A stretch of DNA of 64,000 nucleotides from an uncultured Candidatus Saccharibacteria bacterium. GTDB lineage: Bacteria > Patescibacteriota > Saccharimonadia > Saccharimonadales > Saccharimonadaceae. Below, in pieces: positions 41,966 to 53,067 of this stretch. A program made the translations under genes and the position numbers. The stretch lies in contig CALIXX010000002.1 in assembly GCA_938046115.1 (NCBI GenBank), positions 1 through 64,000 of the forward strand, given 5' to 3'. Numbering within the stretch: position 1 is the stretch's first letter; each line of letters starts with the position of its first letter. The notes under the pieces were generated by a model. It searched no databases. It was not told where the DNA came from and saw only the letters and a program-made list of their open reading frames with translations.

Positions 41966-43090
41966 TTATTTTATCATCTGATCGCGCACTACCTTGCGTA
42001 GCTTAGTCAGAAATAGCGTCTTGTCAAAACGCTGTGCGGTGCGGCGCAAGACTGCAGGGTCAAAGGTTTGTTTCTCGGCCTGCTCAATTGCCTTAGCAAC
42101 GCTGATGCTCGTCTGCCGGTCAAACAGCACACCCACTTCGGGCGACGTGACGATATCCGTCGTGCCGCCACGAGCCAAACCAATCACTGGCGCACCAGCC
42201 GCTAGCGCTTCAACACTGACAATCCCAAAGTCCTCCTCTGCTGGATAGATAAAGCCACGCGCTGTTGTAATAGCCTTCTCATATTCGGCATCGCTCGCAT
42301 CGCCGAAGCGATCGGTGCGGAACTCAACTGTTGGACCAGCCAGGTCAACGAGCCTACTGTGCGCGGGACCATTACCAAAGACAATCAGCTTCTTGCCAAG
42401 TTTTGTTGCTGCTGTGACTGCCAAGTCGTACCGCTTGTATGGCAACTGCCGGCCAATCGTCACATAATGATCACCCCGCTTGGCAGCAGGCGTAAACCGG
42501 TTTATATCTACTGGTGGATGAATAACTATACTATTTCGATTGTAATATTTTTTAATGCGCTGTTGCGTCTCGGTCGAGTTTGCCAAGAAAACATCGACTT
42601 GCCGAGCCGCTTGGAGGTCTAGCTTGCGCTGGTGCGGCACCATGAGTGGCATGAGCGTGCGAATGAGCGGATTGAGATTACCATAGCCTGGGTCGCGTCG
42701 ATATTCATCGTAGTGGCTCCAGTAATATCGTGGTGGTGTGTGACAATAGTTGATAATAACCTGATCGGGCCTCGTCTTTCTCACTTGGTGACCATGCATG
42801 TATGAGCTGGTGAGGATGATATCAAACTCACGCAGATCAAGTCGCCGCATCGCTTTGACAGCCAGTGTTGGAAACAGCTTATAATACGTGCGCACCTTGC
42901 GTGGGATTTTTTGCAAAAACGACGGCCGAACATCAAGCTCAGCAAAGGCTGGCATTTTGTCCTCATTGTACATTGCGGTATAGATCGGCGCATCCGGAAA
43001 AGCTTCGTGCATGGCCAACACGACATTCTCGGCACCACCCATTGTTGTCAAGAAGTCGCAGACAATGGCAATTTTGGGTTGTTTACTCAT
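41966..43090 (-). CDS. GT4-type glycosyltransferase
   Basis: 374 residues, GT-B fold. N-terminal domain KIAIVCDFLTTMGGAENVVLAM, a donor-binding C-terminal domain (YVTIGRQLPYKRYDLAV, LIVFGNGP) and the E-x7-E motif in PAEEDFGIVSVEALAAGAPVIGL. It transfers a sugar from a nucleotide donor to a lipid-linked acceptor in the cytoplasm. The -10 box TACACT at 43097-43102 ends six bases before the ATG at 43090; a frame open to 43108 would include it. Confidence 0.9.
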   Translation of the reverse strand: MSKQPKIAIVCDFLTTMGGAENVVLAMHEAFPDAPIYTAMYNEDKMPAFAELDVRPSFLQKIPRKVRTYYKLFPTLAVKAMRRLDLREFDIILTSSYMHGHQVRKTRPDQVIINYCHTPPRYYWSHYDEYRRDPGYGNLNPLIRTLMPLMVPHQRKLDLQAARQVDVFLANSTETQQRIKKYYNRNSIVIHPPVDINRFTPAAKRGDHYVTIGRQLPYKRYDLAVTAATKLGKKLIVFGNGPAHSRLVDLAGPTVEFRTDRFGDASDAEYEKAITTARGFIYPAEEDFGIVSVEALAAGAPVIGLARGGTTDIVTSPEVGVLFDRQTSISVAKAIEQAEKQTFDPAVLRRTAQRFDKTLFLTKLRKVVRDQMIK

Positions 43091-43096
43091 AGTATC

Positions 43097-43102
43097 AGTG
43101 TA
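43097..43102 (-). promoter_or_regulatory. -10 box of the GT4 gene, leaderless geometry
   Basis: TACACT on the minus strand, six bases before the ATG at 43090, in the gap after glmS. Confidence 0.55.
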
Positions 43103-43129
43103 GCGCAAAGGAGAGATTTTACCTATACC

Positions 43130-44956
43130 TTACTCCACCGTCACGCTCTTAGCAAGATTACGCGGCTGGTCGACGTCGTGTCCCCGCTCCACTGCCATAT
43201 AGTAAGCAAAAAGCTGTGATATAACATTAAACAAAATTGGCGTGAGGTGCTGCAGCTTAGTTGCAACGCGCACCACTGTCTCGGCAGGTACGCGTTTATC
43301 CGTATCGGTAATAACAATCGCATGAGCACCACGTGCATTCATCTCGATCAAATTACTCTGCGATTTTTCGTACAGCCAGTTGTCCTGCAAATAACACACT
43401 TCGAAGAAATGATCGTCGATCAGGGCAATTGGCCCATGCTTGAGCTCACCTGCTGCATAGGCTTCAGCATGAATATAGCTTACCTCCTTAAGCTTAAGTG
43501 CGCCTTCAAGTGCAGCTGGGTAGAGTGTGTCGCGACCAATATAGAGCGCATGATTATAGTGAGCATAATTATGTGCGATGTTTTTGACGCTATCAGCCTG
43601 CTTAGCCAGCGTCTTTTCAATCTCAGCTGGCAGCATCTCAAGCTCATTAATAAACTCACCTATCAGTTGCGGGTTTGTTCCCTTGGCTGCTGCAAGCATC
43701 AGGCCAAAGATTGTCATTGCGGCCACTTGCGAAGTAAAGGCCTTGGTGCTGGCCACACTGATCTCTGCCCCCACGTGTACATATACTCCACCGTCAACTT
43801 CGCGTGCAATCGTGCTCCCCACTGCATTGACGACACCAAGGCACGTCACACCACGCCGTTTGAGTTCCATCAGGCAAGCTAATGTATCGGCTGTCTCACC
43901 ACTCTGACTCACAATGAGCGCAACGGTATGCTCGGGGATGTTATATGCTCGGTAGCGCAGCTCACTAGCAATCTCTACACTCACTGTTACATCATCAGTC
44001 AGTTGCTCAATAAAATAACTAGCCTGCATACCCGCAAAATACGCCGTGCCACAGCCCACAATCATCACATGCTTGATCTGTCGCAATTCAGCATCACTTA
44101 AGCCTATGCCGCCTAGCCGGGCATAACGCTGCGCTGCAATCACTCGTCCAGCCAGCGTTGCTGCAAGGCTGGTCGGTTGCTCAAATATTTCTTTGAGGAG
44201 AAAGTGGTCGTACCCCTGTTTTTGAATAGCTTGCAAATCCATCTCTAGCGTCTCTACTTGTACATCAACCACTTGTGAATCCGTCGTTTGGAGCTCGAGA
44301 CCAGTGCGGGTGCAGCGCCCTACTTCGCCATCGTGCAGATAGACCACTTGGTTGGTATACCCCACCAAGGCCGATGCATCACTAGCAATGTACGTTTCGC
44401 CATCACCAAGCCCAACAATGAGCGGGCTACCTTTGCGGGCCACAATAATCTCATCAGGGTCACTTGCTTGAACAACTGCTAAGCCATACGTGCCTACCAC
44501 CATTTTGAGCGCACCTCGCACTGCCGCCAAGAGGTCTGGTGCTTGCTTGTGCAGATAGTCGATAAGCGCCGTCAATACTTCGGTGTCAGTATCACTCTTA
44601 AATTCATACTCATGCGCTGCAAGCATCGTCTTGAGTGCCTGATAATTCTCGATAATGCCATTATGTACAACGTAGATCTGCCCCACCTGATGTGGATGAG
44701 CGTTGCGTTTGCTGGGTGCCCCGTGGGTTGCCCAGCGAGTGTGACCAATACCAACCGTATCAGTCGTCTTGTGGCGAGCTGTTAGTTCATTCAGCGCAGC
44801 CACCTTGCCTTTCGTTCGGAGCAACGTTGGCGCAGCATCCTTGTCGAGTGTAACAATACCAGCACTATCATATCCACGATATTCAAGCCGCTTGAGTTCC
44901 GTCAGCAGTACACCCTGCGCTGGTCGCGTTCCGATATATCCAACTATTCCACACAT
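43130..44956 (-). CDS. glmS: glutamine--fructose-6-phosphate aminotransferase
   Basis: 608 residues, full length. Type II glutamine amidotransferase domain starting MCGIVGYIG, with catalytic Cys2, then two SIS sugar-isomerase domains (IKHVMIVGCGTAYFAGM, VALIVSQSGETADTL; HALYIGRDTLYPAALEGALKLKEVSYIHAEAYAAGELKHGPIALI) and the conserved end PRNLAKSVTVE. It makes glucosamine-6-phosphate, the entry to UDP-GlcNAc for wall and surface glycan. A ribosome site AGGAAAGG precedes it. Its leader is about 40-60 bases; no glmS ribozyme fold was evident. Confidence 0.97.
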   Translation of the reverse strand: MCGIVGYIGTRPAQGVLLTELKRLEYRGYDSAGIVTLDKDAAPTLLRTKGKVAALNELTARHKTTDTVGIGHTRWATHGAPSKRNAHPHQVGQIYVVHNGIIENYQALKTMLAAHEYEFKSDTDTEVLTALIDYLHKQAPDLLAAVRGALKMVVGTYGLAVVQASDPDEIIVARKGSPLIVGLGDGETYIASDASALVGYTNQVVYLHDGEVGRCTRTGLELQTTDSQVVDVQVETLEMDLQAIQKQGYDHFLLKEIFEQPTSLAATLAGRVIAAQRYARLGGIGLSDAELRQIKHVMIVGCGTAYFAGMQASYFIEQLTDDVTVSVEIASELRYRAYNIPEHTVALIVSQSGETADTLACLMELKRRGVTCLGVVNAVGSTIAREVDGGVYVHVGAEISVASTKAFTSQVAAMTIFGLMLAAAKGTNPQLIGEFINELEMLPAEIEKTLAKQADSVKNIAHNYAHYNHALYIGRDTLYPAALEGALKLKEVSYIHAEAYAAGELKHGPIALIDDHFFEVCYLQDNWLYEKSQSNLIEMNARGAHAIVITDTDKRVPAETVVRVATKLQHLTPILFNVISQLFAYYMAVERGHDVDQPRNLAKSVTVE

Positions 44957-45240
44957 AGATTTTTCCTTTCCTCTTGTATTATGGCGCTTTGGTCTTTGCC
45001 TTCTAGTGTACTCTTATTTTTGAACAATTTTGCAAGAATGTAAAAATTACAATGATTTTTCTCTGTTAGATTATGTTGATGTTTTTACATTAATAGTACT
45101 TCAGCTGTAAAATATAGAGAAAAACGACAGAATAAGCAAGAACGAATGCAGTGCTCATTCTCAGCAATAGTTAAGCTGATATGCTCATACTTATAGACAA
45201 AGAATAATACGATATGTTCGACATTTTTTCGACGAAGGGG

Positions 45241-45246
45241 TATACT
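45241..45246 (+). promoter_or_regulatory. -10 box of galE
   Basis: TATACT, seven bases before the ATG at 45254; near-leaderless. The 220 bases upstream are AT-rich without a gene. Confidence 0.55.
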
Positions 45247-45253
45247 AGGTAAT

Positions 45254-46288
45254 ATGAGTAGAGAAACGATTTTAGTCACTGGTGGCGCTGGGTATATTGG
45301 CAGCCACACCATTATTGAGCTTATTGCGGCAAGATTTGACGTCGTCGTTATTGACAACCTCGCCAATGCCAGCCGTGAAAGTCTGCGACGTGTCGAAACA
45401 ATTACCGGCACAACTATCCCCTTTGTCGAGGCTGATGTGCGCGACCGATCGGCACTCGATGCGATTTTTACCAAGCATGATATCAGTGCTGTGATTCACT
45501 TTGCTGGACTCAAGGCAGTTGGTGAGTCGGTTGAGAAGCCGCTCGAATACTATGACTGCAATCTTAGCTCAACCCTCACCCTCTTAGCTGCAATGCGACA
45601 ACATGGAGTGCATCGACTTGTTTTCTCAAGCTCTGCGACGGTCTATGGCACACCAGAGTCATTGCCACTCACTGAATCATCACGCACTGGCACCGGCATT
45701 ACTAATCCATACGGCTGGACGAAATATATGATCGAGCAGATCATTCGTGACTATTGCACGGCTCACCCCGACTTCCAAGCGACTATCTTGCGCTACTTTA
45801 ATCCGATTGGTGCGCATATATCAGGTATGATTGGCGAAGATCCAAATGGCATCCCTAATAATCTCCTGCCCTATGTTGCACAAGTTGCCGTTGGAAAATT
45901 GCAAAGCGTTGGTGTATTTGGTGATGACTACGACACGCCTGACGGTACTGGTGTACGCGACTACATTCACGTTGTCGACCTCGCCAAAGGGCACGTGGCC
46001 GCTCTATCGCACATGCAGCCTGGTGAGCACACCTATAACCTTGGTACTGGCCATGGCACTTCTGTCCTGGAAATCATTAGAGCCTTTGGCAAAGCGTGCA
46101 AGCATGACATTCCATACGAGATAAAACCACGCCGAGCTGGTGATATTGCAGCTTGCTATGCCGACTGCAGTAAGGCGCAGCAAGAGCTTGGTTGGCAAGC
46201 AGAATTATCCATCGAACAAGCCTGTGAAGACTCCTGGCGCTGGCAATCTCACAACCCAAATGGTTATAAGAATTTAAAATTTAGATAA
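45254..46288 (+). CDS. galE: UDP-glucose 4-epimerase
   Basis: 344 residues, extended SDR. NAD-binding ILVTGGAGYIGSHT, VIDNLANAS, active-site Ser in SSSATVYGTPES and YGWTKYMIEQII (Y-x3-K), then RYFNPIGAHISGMIGEDPNGIPNNLLPYVAQVAVG, which is typical of GalE substrate binding. It interconverts UDP-glucose/UDP-galactose and possibly the GlcNAc pair. The stop codon lies inside the left arm of a palindrome (46285-46307). Confidence 0.95.
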   Translation: MSRETILVTGGAGYIGSHTIIELIAARFDVVVIDNLANASRESLRRVETITGTTIPFVEADVRDRSALDAIFTKHDISAVIHFAGLKAVGESVEKPLEYYDCNLSSTLTLLAAMRQHGVHRLVFSSSATVYGTPESLPLTESSRTGTGITNPYGWTKYMIEQIIRDYCTAHPDFQATILRYFNPIGAHISGMIGEDPNGIPNNLLPYVAQVAVGKLQSVGVFGDDYDTPDGTGVRDYIHVVDLAKGHVAALSHMQPGEHTYNLGTGHGTSVLEIIRAFGKACKHDIPYEIKPRRAGDIAACYADCSKAQQELGWQAELSIEQACEDSWRWQSHNPNGYKNLKFR

Positions 46289-46307
46289 TACCCCATGAGG
46301 GTATTAT
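46285..46307. repeat. palindrome overlapping the galE stop codon
   Basis: ATAATACCC / GGGTATTAT with a five-base loop CATGA. The galE stop codon is in the left arm. The right arm and next bases (GGGTATTATGCAATGAACA) match the right arm of the repeat at 31809-31847 at 17 of 19 positions. No T run follows. Confidence 0.7.
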
Positions 46308-46310
46308 GCA

Positions 46311-46358
46311 ATGAACAAAATATTTATTATATTCAAAATGAATATATTATTTGTTCAT
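46311..46358. repeat. interrupted inverted repeat after galE
   Basis: Outer arms ATGAACAAA / TTTGTTCAT and inner arms ATATTC / GAATAT, with AT-rich unpaired stretches and loop AAAAT. It adjoins the galE-stop palindrome. Confidence 0.6.
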
Positions 46359-46470
46359 ACAATAATTTTATTATTCAAGGGCATAAGCTTCCTGCTATAT
46401 ACGTTTGTGTCTCTGAGTAATAAATGTATACAAACTATTGTTGCCTGCAAAGTTAATCTATAGAAATAAT

Positions 46471-46497
46471 AAACAGCCCATAGATATTGGGCTGCTT
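46471..46497 (-). terminator. terminator of the cytidylyltransferase-like gene
   Basis: Stem CAGCCCA/TGGGCTG with loop of seven. On the minus strand it is followed by TTTATTATTT, about 40 bases past the stop at 46538. Confidence 0.75.
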
Positions 46498-46537
46498 TGT
46501 TACTGCAAAAAATAGCAAGTTTCGGTTTAGACGCCTA

Positions 46538-48086
<1,549 letters not shown>

Positions 48087-48089
48087 CCA

Positions 48090-48638
48090 ATGCCCGATAC
48101 CCCCAGTAAAACTCGTGTGAGTAGCAAGATCGCCTACCAAAACCCGTGGATCACCATCCACGAAGACCAAACACGCGACCACGCAGGCAATCTGGGGGTA
48201 TATGGCTATATGGAGTCGCGAAACTCGTGTATGGTCGTTGCTGTCGACGAGCATGAGCGCATCTACCTGGTGCGTGGCTTCCGCTACCCCTCACAGAGCT
48301 TTGGCTGGGAATTGCCCGGTGGTGGCGGTGATGGCGAGGATCTGCTCACCGCCTCCAAGCGCGAACTAGAGGAAGAGACTGGTATTGTTGCCCAGTCGTG
48401 GGAGAAGCTCGGTGAGGCATACGTGTGCAATGGCCTGATGACAGAGAAAATGGCGGTGTGCTTGGCACGAGACCTGTCTTTTGGCGGCAACAAAGAACAG
48501 TCGGATGAAGTATTTAGCGATATGCGGTTCTTCACCAACGAGGAGATCGACCAGCTTATTACCCAAGGCGATATCAACGACTGCCAGACACTAGCTGGCC
48601 TCCATTATTATCATATATGGCGAAAGGAGAACGCATGA
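48090..48638 (+). CDS. Nudix hydrolase in the rhamnose operon
   Basis: 182 residues. Nudix box GGGGDGEDLLTASKRELEEETGI in the centre (R-E-L-x-E-E-x-G). Flanking sequence (ARDLSFGGNKEQSDEVF, FFTNEEIDQLI) fits the ADP-ribose/GDP-mannose pyrophosphatase subgroup. It begins three bases after rmlB and overlaps rmlC, so it is co-expressed with dTDP-rhamnose genes. It may cleave a nucleotide-sugar or a by-product of that pathway; substrate unproven. Confidence 0.9.
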   Translation: MPDTPSKTRVSSKIAYQNPWITIHEDQTRDHAGNLGVYGYMESRNSCMVVAVDEHERIYLVRGFRYPSQSFGWELPGGGGDGEDLLTASKRELEEETGIVAQSWEKLGEAYVCNGLMTEKMAVCLARDLSFGGNKEQSDEVFSDMRFFTNEEIDQLITQGDINDCQTLAGLHYYHIWRKENA

Positions 48639-49204
48639 ATTTCGACCCATCAACCTACAACGACCTTACCGTGACTGAATCACCAATTCCAGGGCTATTC
48701 GTCATCAAGCTGCCCGTCCATGGTGACAACCGTGGGTGGTTTAAAGAAAATTACCAGAAGGAGAAGATGGAAGCGCTGGGACTACCTGCCTTGACCATTG
48801 TGCAAAACAACATTAGCTTTAATGACAAAGCTGGTGCAACACGTGGGCTACACGCCGAGCCCTGGAATAAGTTCATTAGTACCGCGAATGGCCGCGTGTT
48901 CGGTGCATGGTGTGATGTGCGCCAAGGCCCAACCTTCGGCCGCACATTCTCTGTAGAAATTAATCCTGGCACAGCGGTGTTTGTACCCAAGGGCGTGGCT
49001 AATGGTTACCAGACACTGGACGATAATGTGGCATATACCTACCTGGTTGACGCCCATTGGTCACCAGATGCGCAGTATACCTTTGTTAACCTCTTTGACC
49101 CAGCACTCGATATTGCGTGGCCACTCGGCAAAGATAAGGCGATCATCTCACACAAAGATGCTGCGCACCCACTCCTGCGCGACGTACAGTCAATGGAATT
49201 ATAA
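48635..49204 (+). CDS. rmlC: dTDP-4-dehydrorhamnose 3,5-epimerase
   Basis: 189 residues, RmlC-type cupin: DNRGWFKENYQKEKMEALGL, FNDKAGATRGLHAEPWNKFI with the catalytic His, CDVRQGPTFGRTF and VFVPKGVANGYQTLDDNVAYTYLV with the Tyr region. The usual P-x-G-F-A-H-G sequence is here P-K-G-V-A-N-G. The ATG has an AAAGGAG site and overlaps the Nudix stop by four bases. Confidence 0.93.
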   Translation: MNFDPSTYNDLTVTESPIPGLFVIKLPVHGDNRGWFKENYQKEKMEALGLPALTIVQNNISFNDKAGATRGLHAEPWNKFISTANGRVFGAWCDVRQGPTFGRTFSVEINPGTAVFVPKGVANGYQTLDDNVAYTYLVDAHWSPDAQYTFVNLFDPALDIAWPLGKDKAIISHKDAAHPLLRDVQSMEL

Positions 49205-49221
49205 AAAGAAAGGAAGCGTGC

Positions 49222-50079
49222 ATGACAGATTACACCTCTACCCTCATCATTGGTGCCAACGGGCAATTGGCCAAAGCAATGCAGCAGCAATACCCTAGCG
49301 CTCGGGCGATTGGACACAATGACCTCGATCTCTGCAGCGCAGCAGCTATTGCGAACTTCGACTGGTCCGGTATTAAGACAATTATTAACACTGCTGCTTA
49401 TACCAATGTTGACGGCGCAGAAACATCGGAGGGCCGCGCAGCAGCCTGGCGCATCAATGCCCAAGCAGTGGGACAGCTTGCTCGTATCTGCTCCGAGCGA
49501 AATATTACCTTGGTTCATGTGTCGAGCGATTATGTTTTTGATGGTGAGACAGCACCACACACCGAAGATGAGCTATTTAGCCCCTTAAGTGTCTATGGTG
49601 CATCCAAAGCAGCAGGCGACATTGCCGCGAGCACCACACCACGGCACTATATTGTCCGCACCAGCTGGGTGATCGGCGACGGCAAAAACTTCGTGACAAC
49701 GATGCTTGGCTTGGCCGCAAAAAATATCGCACCAACAGTGGTAGCAGACCAAATCGGCCGCCTGAGCTTCACGCCAGAAATTGCACGGGCGATTGACCAC
49801 CTGGTAGAGAGCAAGACACCATATGGTACCTACAATGTGACAAATAGCGGCCCACTAGTAAGTTGGGCAGACATCACGCGGCAGATCTTTGCCTTGGCAG
49901 GGCGCGATGACTTACCAGTGACAGATACAACCACCGCCGAGTATTTCGCCAATAAGCCTGGCATCGCACCACGGCCGCTCAATAGTGACCTCAGCCTTGA
50001 TAAACTCAATGCGACCGGCTTTGTCAGCCAAGACTGGCGCGAGGCACTACGTGAATATGTTGCTCTACATACTCATTAA
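49222..50079 (+). CDS. rmlD: dTDP-4-dehydrorhamnose reductase (copy 1)
   Basis: 285 residues. N-terminal TLIIGANGQLAKAMQQQYP, VHVSSDYVFDGE, PLSVYGASKAAGD (Y-x3-K) and RTSWVIGDGKNF. It performs the last, NADPH-dependent step to dTDP-L-rhamnose. It follows rmlC by 17 bases with AAAGGAAG. A paralogue lies at 54449-55306. Confidence 0.95.
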   Translation: MTDYTSTLIIGANGQLAKAMQQQYPSARAIGHNDLDLCSAAAIANFDWSGIKTIINTAAYTNVDGAETSEGRAAAWRINAQAVGQLARICSERNITLVHVSSDYVFDGETAPHTEDELFSPLSVYGASKAAGDIAASTTPRHYIVRTSWVIGDGKNFVTTMLGLAAKNIAPTVVADQIGRLSFTPEIARAIDHLVESKTPYGTYNVTNSGPLVSWADITRQIFALAGRDDLPVTDTTTAEYFANKPGIAPRPLNSDLSLDKLNATGFVSQDWREALREYVALHTH

Positions 50080-50273
50080 AGTAGTCCCTGGCTGTTTGTC
50101 ATAGCTTTAGGATATCATCTCACGACGTGAATAATTTTGTTTGACTTCGTGCATTATCTAGAGTTACTAACTCTTTCGTACACTGTTATATATTCCCATT
50201 ATCTTCGGTATTATGGTACTATTACTTTATCTGGTATGATAAGTATATAGTTAGAACATAAGGAGTTTTACGT

Positions 50274-51125
50274 ATGAAAGGTATTATTTTGGCAGGTGGT
50301 TCGGGTTCGCGCCTGTGGCCGATTACTAAAGCAATTAGCAAACAGCTGATGCCTATTTATGACAAGCCAATGATCTACTACCCTCTCACTACACTGATGC
50401 AGGCAGGGATTCGCGACATTCTCATCATCACGACCCCAGCTGACCAAGCAGGCTTCCAGCGCTTGCTTGGTGATGGTGCGCAGTGGGGTATCAATCTGCA
50501 ATATGCCATTCAGCCCAGCCCCGATGGCTTGGCGCAGGCATTTATCATTGGTGAGGAATTTATTGGTAACGACAAGGTGGCGCTCGTCTTGGGTGACAAT
50601 ATATTCTACGGCGCAGCGCTTGATGACTCACTGCGCGCCTGCACCGACCCAGATGGCGGTGTGGTTTTTGCTTACAAAGTATCTGACCCAGAGCGGTATG
50701 GCGTTGTAGCTTTTGATGATAACAATCATGCGGTATCGATTGAAGAAAAGCCCGCCCAACCTAAGTCGAACTTCGCAGTAGTGGGACTCTATTTCTACGA
50801 CAATGATGTGATAGAAATTGCGAAGAATGTCCAGCCAAGCGACCGTGGTGAGTTAGAAATTACCTCTGTGAATGCTGAGTATCTGCGTCGCGGCAAACTA
50901 AAGGTCCAGACACTAGACAACGGCGATGTATGGCTTGATACTGGGACGATTAGCAGCCTGACCGATGCTGAGGACTTTGTGCGCGTTGTACAGAATCGCA
51001 CCGGCCAAGTCGTTGGCAGCCCCGAAAAGACTGCGCACACCAATGGCTGGATCACTGACGAGCAGCTTACCGAACTTGCTGCACCGTTAAAAAAATCAGG
51101 CTACGGAAATTACCTCTCGGCGTAG
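50274..51125 (+). CDS. rmlA: glucose-1-phosphate thymidylyltransferase
   Basis: 283 residues. Nucleotidyltransferase start [38 protein letters not shown], then [32 protein letters not shown] and [30 protein letters not shown]. First step of dTDP-rhamnose synthesis. It has its own leadered promoter (TATGAT) and AAGGAG; a 195-base gap without a gene separates it from rmlD. Confidence 0.97.
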   Translation: MKGIILAGGSGSRLWPITKAISKQLMPIYDKPMIYYPLTTLMQAGIRDILIITTPADQAGFQRLLGDGAQWGINLQYAIQPSPDGLAQAFIIGEEFIGNDKVALVLGDNIFYGAALDDSLRACTDPDGGVVFAYKVSDPERYGVVAFDDNNHAVSIEEKPAQPKSNFAVVGLYFYDNDVIEIAKNVQPSDRGELEITSVNAEYLRRGKLKVQTLDNGDVWLDTGTISSLTDAEDFVRVVQNRTGQVVGSPEKTAHTNGWITDEQLTELAAPLKKSGYGNYLSA

Positions 51126-51131
51126 TATAAT
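51126..51131 (+). promoter_or_regulatory. -10 box of the GT2/DUF2304 operon
   Basis: TATAAT directly after the rmlA stop codon, nine bases before the ATG at 51141. Confidence 0.5.
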
Positions 51132-51140
51132 AATACCAAT

Positions 51141-51860
51141 ATGAAAACGAATACCAAGACAGTCTGTGTGATCGTCCCAGCCTACAACGAAGCGACGGTC
51201 ATCAAGGACGTGATCAAACAATCCAAGCGAGTCTTTGCCAAAGCCAAGGCAGCCGGCTATACGATCGACGTTGTGCTGGTAAATGATGGATCGAAGGACG
51301 ACACACTCACTCAAGCTAAAAAAGGCGGCGCCATCACGATCGATCATATCCTTAACTCTGGTGCGGGCGGCGCAACCTTAACTGGTCTGTCGTATGCTCG
51401 ACAGCATGGATATGACATTGCCGCCACGATGGATGCCGATGGCCAGCACGCGCCAGAGGATGTGTTGGCAGGTATCGCGCAGATCGATGAGCGCCAGGCT
51501 GATCTACTCATTGGTAGTCGCCTCATCGACAGCACGGGCATGTCCAAGACAAAAGTGCTCGGCAATAAAGGCTTGAGTCTTATCACCAAATTCTTATTTG
51601 GCATTAATGTGACAGATTCACAGTCTGGCCTACGTATTTATTCGCGCCGCGCTATTGATGACCTTGATTGGAAGTCAACCGGTTACGAATTTTGCTCGGA
51701 GATGATCTGGCGTGCCAAGCAAGCGGGGATGACAATCGGTGAATATCCAATCAAGGCAATTTACACCGACTATTCCCGCGCCAAAGGTCAAAACAACTGG
51801 AATGCCATCAATATCGTCAAACGCTTATTCAAACAACGCTTAACGGAGCTCTTCGAATGA
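51141..51860 (+). CDS. GT2 glycosyltransferase (polyprenyl-phosphate sugar synthase type)
   Basis: 239 residues, GT-A fold: VCVIVPAYNEATVIKDVIKQ, VVLVNDGSKDDT, TMDADGQHAPEDV (D-x-D), LIGSRL, and TDSQSGLRIYSR. It resembles dolichyl-phosphate mannose synthase and most likely makes a polyprenyl-phosphate sugar. The next gene (DUF2304) overlaps its stop by four bases; this pairing is frequent. Confidence 0.92.
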   Translation: MKTNTKTVCVIVPAYNEATVIKDVIKQSKRVFAKAKAAGYTIDVVLVNDGSKDDTLTQAKKGGAITIDHILNSGAGGATLTGLSYARQHGYDIAATMDADGQHAPEDVLAGIAQIDERQADLLIGSRLIDSTGMSKTKVLGNKGLSLITKFLFGINVTDSQSGLRIYSRRAIDDLDWKSTGYEFCSEMIWRAKQAGMTIGEYPIKAIYTDYSRAKGQNNWNAINIVKRLFKQRLTELFE

Positions 51861-52216
51861 GATACTTTGCCCTTGTCTTGCTCAATGTGCCAATTATTCT
51901 CTTGGCGCTCGTCAATATCATCACCCAATATAAATTACGCAAGATCACTATCACTCGTCTGCGCCACCAGGTGGTGATGTGGCTGGTGGTGATGGCAGTG
52001 CTGCTAAGCTGCTTCCCGCTGTATAATATTTCGATTGGCCACCCACCGTTTGATTCGTCGGAGTTAAGTTTGTTTGATATTGTCCAGACGACAGCGATTG
52101 TGTTACTCTTCTACATCGTCAACACGCAGCGCCAGCGGATCGACCAAAACGAACGCCGCGTGCGCGACCTCCATCAAGAATTGTCAATTAAACTCTCGGC
52201 TCATGACAAAAAATAG
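51857..52216 (+). CDS. DUF2304 membrane protein
   Basis: 119 residues with three spans and a charged coiled C-terminus (VNTQRQRIDQNERRVRDLHQEL). The family is almost always encoded beside GT2 polyprenyl-phosphate sugar synthases, probably as a membrane partner. It overlaps both neighbours (4 and 14 bases). Confidence 0.9.
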   Translation: MRYFALVLLNVPIILLALVNIITQYKLRKITITRLRHQVVMWLVVMAVLLSCFPLYNISIGHPPFDSSELSLFDIVQTTAIVLLFYIVNTQRQRIDQNERRVRDLHQELSIKLSAHDKK

Positions 52217-53018
52217 ATCACTCGATATCGTCATCCCCTACTGGGGCGAATTCACTCTCCTCAAAGAAGCAGTTGACTCTGTCTTGGCTCAGACGAGCGA
52301 TGACTGGCACCTAACCATCCTCGACGACCACTACCCATCGACCGAAGCGCGCGATTATTACACAAAGCTCACCGACCCACGCATCACCTATATCCGACAC
52401 AAGAAAAACCTCGGCATTACCAATAACTTCAACTTTGCCGTCCAGTACGTAACAGCATCGCACTGTATGATTGTGGGGTGCGATGATCGGCTCTTGCCGG
52501 AGTGCGTAGCAGTAGCACTACAGACAATTGGTGAGGCAGATTTTTATCAGCCAGGAGTGCAAGTGATTAATGATAAGGGGCAACTATATCTCCCATTGGT
52601 TGACCGTGTTAAGCGATTTTTGCAACCTTATACATCAGGGCTTTACTCGGGCGAAAAACTTGCAACGTCTCTGAGCCATGGCGACTGGCTCTACTTCCCA
52701 TCGATTGTCTGGAAGACAGCGACGCTCAAGCGGTATTCCTTTGACGCGACGTATACTATACTAGAAGATCTTGTCTTGGTGTTTGATTTTATTCTTGACG
52801 GAGCGGTACTTGCTTTTGATCAGACTGAGACATTCCAATACCGACGCTTTGCCCAGTCGCTCTCAAGCAAAGAAAAGTCAAAGGACGGCGTGCGCTTTGC
52901 AGAAGAAAATGCAGTATATAATAGCTATGCTCAGCGCTTCGCATCGGTTGGCTGGCATAAAGCCGCTCGGGCGGCGCGACTCCATATTACGTCACGCATT
53001 CATCAGTTGTTGTCGTAG
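52203..53018 (+). CDS. GT2 glycosyltransferase
   Basis: 271 residues. GT-A motifs: LDIVIPYWGEFTLLKEAVDSVLAQT, LTILDDHYPS, ITYIRHKKNLGITNNFNFAV, and MIVGCDDRLLPECV with the D-D metal site. It adds a sugar in surface-glycan assembly. Its frame is open upstream to 52074, but ATG at 52203 gives the family start. Confidence 0.9.
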   Translation: MTKNRSLDIVIPYWGEFTLLKEAVDSVLAQTSDDWHLTILDDHYPSTEARDYYTKLTDPRITYIRHKKNLGITNNFNFAVQYVTASHCMIVGCDDRLLPECVAVALQTIGEADFYQPGVQVINDKGQLYLPLVDRVKRFLQPYTSGLYSGEKLATSLSHGDWLYFPSIVWKTATLKRYSFDATYTILEDLVLVFDFILDGAVLAFDQTETFQYRRFAQSLSSKEKSKDGVRFAEENAVYNSYAQRFASVGWHKAARAARLHITSRIHQLLS

Positions 53019-53040
53019 CTAATGCAATTTGACTATCCTC

Positions 53041-53067
53041 TAATCTCTATAAAATAGAGGTTATTTT
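53041..53067 (+). terminator. terminator of the GT2/DUF2304/GT2 operon
   Basis: Stem TAATCTCTA/TAGAGGTTA with loop TAAAA, followed by TTTTG on the plus strand, 23 bases after the GT2 stop. Confidence 0.75.

Noticed and set aside
44957..45060. glmS ribozyme or riboswitch in the glmS leader
   Set aside because: The leader is only about 40-60 bases and shows no pseudoknot core; too short for the ribozyme.
41711..46394. Shared word ATAAGCTTCCTG at 41711 and 46383 as a repeat family
   Set aside because: Only twelve bases match and the flanks do not align; probably chance in AT-rich gaps.
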